Shown here piece by piece: positions 27,260 through 34,805 of a stretch of 64,000 nucleotides of DNA; the first letter of the stretch is position 1; the number at the start of each line of letters is the position of its first letter. The notes beneath the pieces were generated by a model. That model had not been told where the DNA came from, searched no databases, and worked only from the letters and a program-made list of their open reading frames with translations. Source of the stretch: Planctomycetota bacterium. Its GTDB lineage: Bacteria; Planctomycetota; GCA-002687715; DRQF01. Location of the stretch: NCBI GenBank assembly GCA_011369445.1, contig DRQF01000120.1:1-64000 (forward strand), read 5' to 3'. A program made the position numbers and the translations under genes.

Positions 27260-28224
27260 AAGGCACCGCGCCGGAATTATCCGTCGTACTCACCGTCGTG
27301 GAAGGCCCCACTCAGACCCGCCGCTGCCTCGAGGCGCTGCGGAGTCAGACCGATCCCCCCGAGATGGAAATCCTCGTCCCCTGGGACGCCTCCATCGCCG
27401 AGGTGGCGACATGGGATGAGCCGGGGCTCCGATGCATCGAGATCAGCGATGCGCCGCCCCTCGATCGACCGGACGACGAGGACACGCGCCACGTCCTCTA
27501 CGATCTTCGACGATCCGCAGGTCTTCGCGCGGCGGCGGCTCCGCGTGTTGCGATCCTCGAGGACCGCGGCGTGCCCACTCCGACCTGGGCACGCGCCATG
27601 GTGAACACCCTCGATCAGACCGGCGCCGCCGCCGTCGGCGGCGCGATACGGTGCGGAGTCTCCACCCGTTGGGCGCGGGCTGTGTATCTGTTGGACTTCG
27701 GAGACTATGCACCTTCTTTCGACGAGCATCCCACGGTCTCCCTCAGCGACACGAACGTGGTCTACCGCCGGGACGCCCTGGAGCGCGTTCGCGGCGCCTG
27801 GGAGAATCGGTACCACGAACCGGACGTCCACGGGGCGCTCACGCAACAGGGCGAGATCCTTCTTCTTTCTCCCGTTCCCATCGTCGTTCAGCAGCGTACG
27901 GACCTGAGTCTCGATCGCGTCCTGCGGGAGCGCGTGGCCTGGGGACGCCTTTACGGGTCCCTCCTCGCCCGTGACCGAAGCACGGCCTGGAGGCTTCTGC
28001 GGGCTGCCGCGTCGGCAGTTGTCCTGCCGGTGCTCCTCCCCCTCCGGGTGCTGCGTCGCGAAGGCAAGCGAGGACGCATGGAAAGCGCCTTCGGCCTTCT
28101 CCCCTGGCTCTTTCTCGCCGCCGCGGCCTGGGCCATGGGCGAATCGATGGGCTTGGGTAGCCCCGCCTCAACTTCGCATCCCGGCGCGACCGATGAACCC
28201 CTTGGAGAGGAAAACCCCGCATGA
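27256..28224 (+). CDS. Glycosyltransferase family 2-like protein with C-terminal TM
   Basis: ELSVVLTVVEGPTQTRRCLEALRSQTDPPEMEILVP..., ALVLEDRGVP-type segment, C-terminal hydrophobic helices; ATGA overlap with upstream stop. Confidence 0.65.
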   Translation: MKGTAPELSVVLTVVEGPTQTRRCLEALRSQTDPPEMEILVPWDASIAEVATWDEPGLRCIEISDAPPLDRPDDEDTRHVLYDLRRSAGLRAAAAPRVAILEDRGVPTPTWARAMVNTLDQTGAAAVGGAIRCGVSTRWARAVYLLDFGDYAPSFDEHPTVSLSDTNVVYRRDALERVRGAWENRYHEPDVHGALTQQGEILLLSPVPIVVQQRTDLSLDRVLRERVAWGRLYGSLLARDRSTAWRLLRAAASAVVLPVLLPLRVLRREGKRGRMESAFGLLPWLFLAAAAWAMGESMGLGSPASTSHPGATDEPLGEENPA

Positions 28225-29123
28225 ACGCCGAAACACCGCCCGGCGACGCCCCCGTGCCAGTGCTGACGGTGGTGATCCCCGCCTACAACGAGGAAGATGC
28301 TCTCGGCCCGGAGGTCGACCACATCGCGAGCGTGCTTTCCGAGGCGGGAATCACTCACGAGATCATCGTCGTCGACGACGGGTCCACCGATGGCACGGCG
28401 GAAGCCGCACGCACGAAGAGCTGCACACTCATTCGCCTGCCACGCAATCACGGCTACGGCGCCGCCCTCAAGAAAGGGATTGCCGCCGCACGGTCGGAGT
28501 TGGTCGCGATCACGGACGCCGACGGCACCTATCCGGCGGAAGCTCTGCCCGAGATGGTCCGCCTGGCGGGGGAATACGACATGGTCGTGGGAGCGCGCAC
28601 GGGCGGAAACGTCCACATCCCCATGGTGCGTCGTCCGGCGAAATGGTTTCTCAGGAAGTTGGCGTCCTGGCTCTCGGGCTTCAAGATCCCTGATCTGAAC
28701 AGCGGACTTCGCGTCATCCGCCGGTCCCTCGTCCGCCGCTACGCCCACATCCTTCCCCAGGGTTTCTCCTTCACGACCACCATTTCCCTCGCCCTTCTCT
28801 GCAACGGATTCAGCGTCAAGTATCTGCCCATCGACTATCGGCGTCGCATCGGGGATTCCAAGATCCGCGCGGGACACGCCTGGGATTTCCTGCTCCTCAT
28901 CCTTCGGGTGATGGTGCTCTTCAATCCATTGAAGGTCTTCCTCCCCATGGGCGCGCTGGCATTCCTCGTGGGACTCGCCAAGTTCGTCTACGACGTCACG
29001 AAGCAGGACCTCTCGGAGAGCGCCGTCATGTGTCTGCTCACGGCGATCCTCCTTTGGGCCATCGGATTGCTCGCCGATCAGAACGCCCGGCTGGGGCTCG
29101 ACCGAGAAGCATGGCCCAGGTAG
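28221..29123 (+). CDS. GT2 family dolichyl/polyprenyl-phosphate sugar synthase-like glycosyltransferase
   Basis: LTVVIPAYNEEDALGPEV...HEIIVVDDGSTDGTAEAA...LPRNHGYGAALKKGI...ITDADGTYP; C-terminal TM pair; ATGA overlap with upstream stop. Confidence 0.88.
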   Translation: MNAETPPGDAPVPVLTVVIPAYNEEDALGPEVDHIASVLSEAGITHEIIVVDDGSTDGTAEAARTKSCTLIRLPRNHGYGAALKKGIAAARSELVAITDADGTYPAEALPEMVRLAGEYDMVVGARTGGNVHIPMVRRPAKWFLRKLASWLSGFKIPDLNSGLRVIRRSLVRRYAHILPQGFSFTTTISLALLCNGFSVKYLPIDYRRRIGDSKIRAGHAWDFLLLILRVMVLFNPLKVFLPMGALAFLVGLAKFVYDVTKQDLSESAVMCLLTAILLWAIGLLADQNARLGLDREAWPR

Positions 29124-30076
29124 GCCCCCCAGAAGTCTCCCGCCGCCGCCTGCGGATCGCGATTCGAGTTCTCGTCAGCGCGGCTCTCCTCGTCCTCGTC
29201 TTCCAGCTCGTCGAGCCGAAGCACCTCCTCGCGGCTCTTCGGCGCTGTTCTGTCACCGCGTGGACCCTCTCCCTGCTCGCCTTCGTCCTCCTCCACATGG
29301 CATCCGCCATGAAGTGGAGGCTCTTTCTCTCCCTGGCGGGCGTGAAGCTCACGGCGGGCGACGCCCTTTCCTGTTACGCCGCCGGTCTTTTCGCGAACCT
29401 CTGCCTGCCTTCCCTTCTGGGCGGCGACGTGGTGCGCGCGGGCCTGCTCTTCTCGAAGGGTCACAGGCCCTCCAGGCTGGTGGTGGCGGGATTGGCCGAC
29501 CGCCTCTCGGACATCCTGGCCTTGGGCCTCCTCATCCTCCTTGGCGCGGGATTCTCCTGGGGAGCCCTCCCACGAGAACTCGTGGAGAGCCGATGGACCC
29601 TGGCACTCCTCCCCCTCATCGCCCTCAGTGCGCTCGTCGCGGCATTTGTTCTCTTGGGCCGTCTCCCGTACCGGCGGCTCCCGAGATCGGCGGCGAAACC
29701 GCTTTTGGGCCTCGCCAAGGGGGCACGAACGCTCGCCCGTCGACCAGGTCTCGCCGCGGCCGGACTCGCAGTCAGTCTGACCCTCCAGACGGGTTTCGTT
29801 CTCGTCAATCTCGGGCTCGGCCGGGCTCTCGGCATGAGTCTCTCCAACGGGTTGTGGTTTCTCCTCTGGCCCCTCGCAAAGGTGGCCGCCATGGCGCCCC
29901 TGAGTCTGGGCGGCCTGGGTGTGCGGGAGGCGGCCTTCGCGGCCCTCACATCCGTCTTCGGGGACTCCAGGCTCGCCGTCGCGGAATCGCTGGTCTGGGA
30001 GTCGATCCTCTTCGCGGGCGGTCTCGTCGGCGGGCTGTTTTTCCTGATACGGCCGCCGAAGGAGCGAGCGTCGTGA
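29111..30076 (+). CDS. Lysylphosphatidylglycerol synthase TM region/flippase-like (UPF0104, YbhN/AglD-like) protein
   Basis: Polytopic; SAMKWRLFLSLAGVKLTAGDALSCYAAGLFANLCLPSLLGGDVVRAGLL, PLSLGGLGVREAAFAAL motifs; overlaps upstream gene. Confidence 0.8.
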   Translation: MAQVGPPEVSRRRLRIAIRVLVSAALLVLVFQLVEPKHLLAALRRCSVTAWTLSLLAFVLLHMASAMKWRLFLSLAGVKLTAGDALSCYAAGLFANLCLPSLLGGDVVRAGLLFSKGHRPSRLVVAGLADRLSDILALGLLILLGAGFSWGALPRELVESRWTLALLPLIALSALVAAFVLLGRLPYRRLPRSAAKPLLGLAKGARTLARRPGLAAAGLAVSLTLQTGFVLVNLGLGRALGMSLSNGLWFLLWPLAKVAAMAPLSLGGLGVREAAFAALTSVFGDSRLAVAESLVWESILFAGGLVGGLFFLIRPPKERAS

Positions 30077-31497
30077 GCCGAGAGCGCAAAGATTTCCTCC
30101 TCCTCCTCGTCCTCGCCGCCGTCGTGCGCATCCCGGGGCTCGACACGGGTCTGTGGTTCGACGAAATCCAGATGGGTGCCGAACTCCTGGGGCGCTCCTT
30201 CCGGGACCTGCTTACCGCCTACCCCTCCGACAACAATCACCCTGGCTACACCTGGTTGGCGTGGCTGAGCACGCACCTTTTCGGCGGCGCCCCCTGGGTC
30301 GTTCGGCTTCCGGCCTACGTGGCGGGCGTTTTCTCCCCCTTCGCTCTTTATCGCTTCATCCGTCGCGTCGACCAGCGGGAGACGGCCCTCACGGCCGCGG
30401 TGCTCCTGGCCATCTCCAGCCACGCGGTCATGTTTTCGCAGAACGCGCGGGGCTACAGTGCCCTCCTTCTCCTCACGATCCTCGCCACCGACACGTACCA
30501 CAAGCTCGTAACCGAGAACGATCGCAGGGCTGGGTTCCCCTACGCCTTGAAGGTGGGGCTCGCCACCTGGTTCCACACAACGGCCGTCTTCGTGGCCCTC
30601 GGCCACGCCCTCGTCGCCCTTCCAAGGTGCCTGCGCCGCAAGACGTACCACCCCCTCGCGGCGCTGGTCGGTGCGGGATTCGTCTCTCTCTTGCTGCATG
30701 CTCCGATCCTTCGCCCCATGTGGCAGTTCTTCTCCGCGGCCGAAACGGGGCGCGGAGATTGGGACTGGACACGCCCCTTCTGGGCTTTGCAGGAGTCCCT
30801 CCAAAGCTTCGGCGTGCCGCTTTGGGCCGTCGTGCCGGCCCTGGCCGCGGGGTTTTTCACCTTCGTCTTGGGGCTTCGACATCTGGCACGGCTCGACCGC
30901 CCTCTTCCCGCACTGCTCTTCCTGCCGCCCGTCCTCGGGGGGACCTTCCTCGTCCTTGCCGGCCGCAACCTCTGGCCCCGGTTCTTCTTCTTCGCGACCG
31001 GGTTCTTCTTGTGGGCCTCCGTGACAGGCATCGACGCCCTGGCTCGGATGACGGCCCGCGCCCTCGGTCGCGCCCACCTCGCACCGGTGCTGAGGCGGGG
31101 CGCCCTCGTTCTCATGGGGGTTATCCTCGCGTGGAGGCTTCCCGCGGTCTGGACCCTCCCGAAACAGGACTACGTCGGAGCCCTGAGCGCCGTCCGCGCA
31201 CGCGCGGCGGATGGAGATCTCATCGGCGCAGCAGGCCTCGCCGTCCTGCCGTACCAAGCGTATTACGACGAGAAACTTCCCGAGATCACGGGACGCAACA
31301 TCAGCGAGATCGCATCCCACCTGGCGCCAAAAAGATCGCTGTGGGTCCTCACCACTTTCCCCGTGTTCACCGAGAGCAAAGACCCCGAGCTCGCGCGGTG
31401 GCTTTCCACGCATGCTCGCCTCGTCGCGCGGCGCCGGGGACTGATCGGCGGCGGGGACATCCTCATCTACCGGGTGTCGTCGCCCCCGGGCAGATAG
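30073..31497 (+). CDS. Glycosyltransferase family 39-like (dolichyl-phosphate-mannose protein mannosyltransferase-type) membrane protein
   Basis: VRIPGLDTGLWFDEIQMGAEL...DNNHPGYTWLAWLSTHLFGGAPWVVRLPAYVAG; polytopic; GTG start in a GTGA overlap with the upstream stop. Confidence 0.78.
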   Translation: MSRERKDFLLLLVLAAVVRIPGLDTGLWFDEIQMGAELLGRSFRDLLTAYPSDNNHPGYTWLAWLSTHLFGGAPWVVRLPAYVAGVFSPFALYRFIRRVDQRETALTAAVLLAISSHAVMFSQNARGYSALLLLTILATDTYHKLVTENDRRAGFPYALKVGLATWFHTTAVFVALGHALVALPRCLRRKTYHPLAALVGAGFVSLLLHAPILRPMWQFFSAAETGRGDWDWTRPFWALQESLQSFGVPLWAVVPALAAGFFTFVLGLRHLARLDRPLPALLFLPPVLGGTFLVLAGRNLWPRFFFFATGFFLWASVTGIDALARMTARALGRAHLAPVLRRGALVLMGVILAWRLPAVWTLPKQDYVGALSAVRARAADGDLIGAAGLAVLPYQAYYDEKLPEITGRNISEIASHLAPKRSLWVLTTFPVFTESKDPELARWLSTHARLVARRRGLIGGGDILIYRVSSPPGR

Positions 31498-32957
31498 AGG
31501 AAAACCCCCACGGCATCGTCCAGCCAGACAAAGCGGGCGAGGGTGCGGCCGGCGGTGATGCGGCGCAGCACCGCCTTCGAGACTCCGAACCTTCGGGGAT
31601 CCACCTTGCGCGTGACGAGGACCACACCGCGGCCATCGTCGGGGGGAATGTCCGCGGGCGGGACGGCTCGGACCTTTGGCGCCAGAAGTTTCCAGACCTC
31701 GATGGGGTCATAATGCCCGGGCTGCCGCATCAGTGCGGTGTAGTGGACATCGTCCCCCGCCCCCCATTCACGGGCGAGGTTGACAGCGCCCCGCAGATCC
31801 TCTCTGGGACGTCCCGCGACCTGCCCGGCAGCCATCAGTCCCAAGGCGCCAAGGAGGAGGAGCATCGTCGTGCGTCGGCGCGCCTTTGGACTGCCTTCGA
31901 TCAGAACGGCGACCAGGACGGCCCAAACCCAGGCCACGGTCGCGAAGTACTGGACGGGAAGCCGTTTCCAGACCTCGACGGACGCCACGGCGGTGAGCAC
32001 AAAGCCGAGGAAGCCTGTCGAGAGGATCGCCAACAGCCCCCGTTCGCCCGGAAGGCGACGACCACGCAGAAGATCACGGCCGGCGCGAACGAGGAATAGC
32101 AGCATCACCGCCCAGCCGGCGGCCACCAGTCCGAAACCGAGGCCCCCCAGCCCTCGGAGCGACGGCGTCAAGACACGGGGCGCCCCCTGAAGGAGCTGAG
32201 GCAGCACACTGGGCGTTGCGGGCGCGGACTCGACGGAGGCGCCGGGTGTGGCGTGCTCATTGCGAAAAAACCTGGAGGGGTCGTGGAGGAGCCAACTCTC
32301 TGACGTGAAGATCCAGGGCAGAAAGAGCAGGACGCCTGTGCCCCCCGCGAGCATGAGTCGCTGCAGCGAAAGAACGCCTCGCGGACGGCTCAGTAATCTC
32401 GCGGCGCCCAGCGCCACGACGGGGACCGCCATCAGGTAGTGCACGTAGAGACCGCAAGCCACCGCGCCGGCGAAGACGGCCATTCGAATCCTCTCCGAGC
32501 CCCGTTTGCCGAGTCCCGCCCAAAGGGCGATGACCGCGAAAACCTGGAGCCAAGCGTAGGGTCTGAGCTCGACGCCGTAGCGGATCTGGAAGGGGGCCAA
32601 AAGCAGGGTCGCCGCGAGCGCCATGAGGGCCGCGCGGCCGAATCCCCACTGCCGAAGGAGATCCACGAGAAAGGGAATCGCCAAGAGGCCTGTCACAAGC
32701 GGGATCCATCGCAAGGACTCGACGGAGCCGCTCCCCCACGGCATCAGCGCGATGTAGAAGAGGGGAGCGTGCACGTCATGGCGAATCAACTCGATGAGGT
32801 CTCCCACACCCGCCTGGCGCGCCAACTGCATCGTGTGGAGTTCGTCCAGCCACACGCTCTTTCCGGCCTCGACGACACGAGCAAGAACCCCTGCCACCAC
32901 GGCCGCGACCGCGAAGCTGAATGGAACCCGATTCCTTGTCCTCGGCGCGGTCACCAC
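31467..32957 (-). CDS. Glycosyltransferase family 39-like membrane protein (second paralog)
   Basis: AGKSVWLDELHTMQLARQAGVGDLIELIRHDVHAPLFYIALMPW...SLRWIPLVTGLLAIPFLVDLL; polytopic; GTGGTGA start overlapping the Nif3 stop; 3' end overlaps 30073..31497 by 31 bp convergently. Confidence 0.72.
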   Translation of the reverse strand: MVTAPRTRNRVPFSFAVAAVVAGVLARVVEAGKSVWLDELHTMQLARQAGVGDLIELIRHDVHAPLFYIALMPWGSGSVESLRWIPLVTGLLAIPFLVDLLRQWGFGRAALMALAATLLLAPFQIRYGVELRPYAWLQVFAVIALWAGLGKRGSERIRMAVFAGAVACGLYVHYLMAVPVVALGAARLLSRPRGVLSLQRLMLAGGTGVLLFLPWIFTSESWLLHDPSRFFRNEHATPGASVESAPATPSVLPQLLQGAPRVLTPSLRGLGGLGFGLVAAGWAVMLLFLVRAGRDLLRGRRLPGERGLLAILSTGFLGFVLTAVASVEVWKRLPVQYFATVAWVWAVLVAVLIEGSPKARRRTTMLLLLGALGLMAAGQVAGRPREDLRGAVNLAREWGAGDDVHYTALMRQPGHYDPIEVWKLLAPKVRAVPPADIPPDDGRGVVLVTRKVDPRRFGVSKAVLRRITAGRTLARFVWLDDAVGVFLYLPGGDDTR

Positions 32958-34069
32958 GTCTTCAGGGGACTCTCGTCCCGTCGCGAGACCACCCACCGGA
33001 CGCGCCTCTCGCAAGCCTCCTCCAGCCGAGATCGAAAGTGCCGCAGATAGCCTCGCTCCGTATGGGTGTGCTCACTGAGAACCACGTGGATTCCCCGCTC
33101 GGTGGCGGCAAGAACATCATGATGACGCATCTCTCCGGTCAACCACAGATCGGCGGAAACACCTGTGAGCATCGAGCCCCCGGCGCCCGCGCACAACGCC
33201 ACGGTCGAGATCTTCCGAGCCCCCAGCGGGGACTCCGCAACGCGAAGATGGGAGAGTCCCAGGTGCTCCTTCACGCGTCGCACCACGGTGGAAAGGGTCA
33301 CGGGTCGGGCGAGTCGAACGAGGCGGCCTGCGCCCACGTCCTCTCTCGGGCGAGCGCTGAGCTCGTAGATATCGAAGGCCGGTTCTTCGTAGGGATGCAC
33401 CCTTCGGATGACGCGCACGGCCTCGTTCACCGCCCTTCTCGGCATCACCATCTCTAAGCGCACCTCGTCCACCTCCTCGAGGCGCTCCGGTTGCCCCACG
33501 GCGGGACGGCATTCCGGAGCTCCGCGAAACGAACCCGTCCCTTCGACGCCGAAGGAGCAAAGATCGTAGAGCCCGATCCGTCCCAAGCCCACGTCTCCCA
33601 GAGCCTCCCTCAGGGCGGGAACAACCCTTCTCGGGGTGAAGACGACGAGTTTCATCTCTTGCCCCTGTGGATGCTCCGATAGTGGAATCAGGGGTTCCGA
33701 CTTCGCCTTGGGAAACGCCTCCACGAGCCAATCGTTGATCCCTCCCGGCGCCGCATCGAGGGCCGTATGAGGGGAGTAGACCGAGATCCCCTTTTCGACC
33801 AAGGTCAGGGCGACCCCCTCTTTCGGGACGTCGCGACGCAGAGCCGCCAGCGGCTCGAAGATGAAGGGGTGATACGAGACGACGGCTTCCGCGCCGGCCT
33901 CCACGACCTCATCAGCGACGGCACGGGTGAGGTCGATGGTGAGATAGGCCTGACGAATCCGACGCTTCCGTCCCTCGATTTGAACCCCCACCTTGTCCCA
34001 GCTCTCAGCAAAGCGGAGAGGAGCCAGCGATTCCAGGACGGCGATCCATTCTTTCCACGACATGCTCAT
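32951..34069 (-). CDS. Nif3-like dinuclear metal center hexameric protein
   Basis: LAPLRFAESWDKVGVQIEG, VVSYHPFIFEPL, VYSPHTALDAAPGGINDWL, ALCAGAGGSMLTGVSADLWLTGEMRHHDVLAA, LSEHTHTERGYL. Confidence 0.92.
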   Translation of the reverse strand: MSMSWKEWIAVLESLAPLRFAESWDKVGVQIEGRKRRIRQAYLTIDLTRAVADEVVEAGAEAVVSYHPFIFEPLAALRRDVPKEGVALTLVEKGISVYSPHTALDAAPGGINDWLVEAFPKAKSEPLIPLSEHPQGQEMKLVVFTPRRVVPALREALGDVGLGRIGLYDLCSFGVEGTGSFRGAPECRPAVGQPERLEEVDEVRLEMVMPRRAVNEAVRVIRRVHPYEEPAFDIYELSARPREDVGAGRLVRLARPVTLSTVVRRVKEHLGLSHLRVAESPLGARKISTVALCAGAGGSMLTGVSADLWLTGEMRHHDVLAATERGIHVVLSEHTHTERGYLRHFRSRLEEACERRVRWVVSRRDESPLKTW

Positions 34070-34151
34070 GGCTGCACCTTGGCCACGAAGCGACAGCGGG
34101 TCAAGACCGCGGCATGGGCCAGGCGTCGAAACGTCGCTAAGCTCCCCCACC

Positions 34152-34802
34152 ATGAAGCGGAAGATCATCCAGGGACTCGAATGCCGCTGGGAGGTGGCCG
34201 CCGGTTGGGAGGAGCCGCTGGGCGTCTGGGTGCCCGTGGATCAGGATTCCCTCCTGGCCGAGTTGGAGGGCGATACCTTCGAGCGCACCGACGAAAAGAT
34301 GCCGTACTTCGCCACCCTTTGGCCCACCGCCCATCGCTTGGCACGAAAGGTCGCGAAAGGGCCTTCACTGGAGGGCCTTCGCGTGCTGGATCTCGGCTGC
34401 GGGGTGGGACTCGTGGGGTTGGCGGCCGCCCGACAAGGGGCGCACGTGACGTTCCTCGACTGGGAGAGCCGCGCCCTCGCCCTCGTGGACGACGCCGCAC
34501 GGGAAAACGGCCTCCACGTGGAGAGAATGGTGGCTGCGGATTGGCGCGATCCCCCCGACCTCCCCCTCTTCGATGTGATCCTCGCCGCCGACGTCCTCTA
34601 CGAGACCCGCAACCTGAAACCCGTGGGCGAGTTCATTCGAACCCACCTGGCCCCCGGAGGCACGGCCTGGGTTGCCGACCCGGGACGCCCGCAGGCCAGA
34701 GGTTTTCCGGTGGCGGCGAGAGAATCAGGGCTCGAGGTGGAGGTGACGGAGGAGGACGGGCGACCGACGTTCCGTATCACTCCGGCCGAGCCCGCCCCCT
34801 GA
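34152..34802 (+). CDS. SAM-dependent methyltransferase (METTL-like, Rossmann fold)
   Basis: LRVLDLGCGVGLVGLAAARQGAHVTFLDWESRALALVDDAARENG; FDVILAADVLYE. Confidence 0.82.
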   Translation: MKRKIIQGLECRWEVAAGWEEPLGVWVPVDQDSLLAELEGDTFERTDEKMPYFATLWPTAHRLARKVAKGPSLEGLRVLDLGCGVGLVGLAAARQGAHVTFLDWESRALALVDDAARENGLHVERMVAADWRDPPDLPLFDVILAADVLYETRNLKPVGEFIRTHLAPGGTAWVADPGRPQARGFPVAARESGLEVEVTEEDGRPTFRITPAEPAP

Positions 34803-34805
34803 CCC

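Noticed and set aside
29461-31413. 650-aa - strand ORF antisense to the flippase/GT39 genes
   Set aside because: Shadow ORF with E/G/R-rich composition; + strand encodes polytopic membrane proteins.
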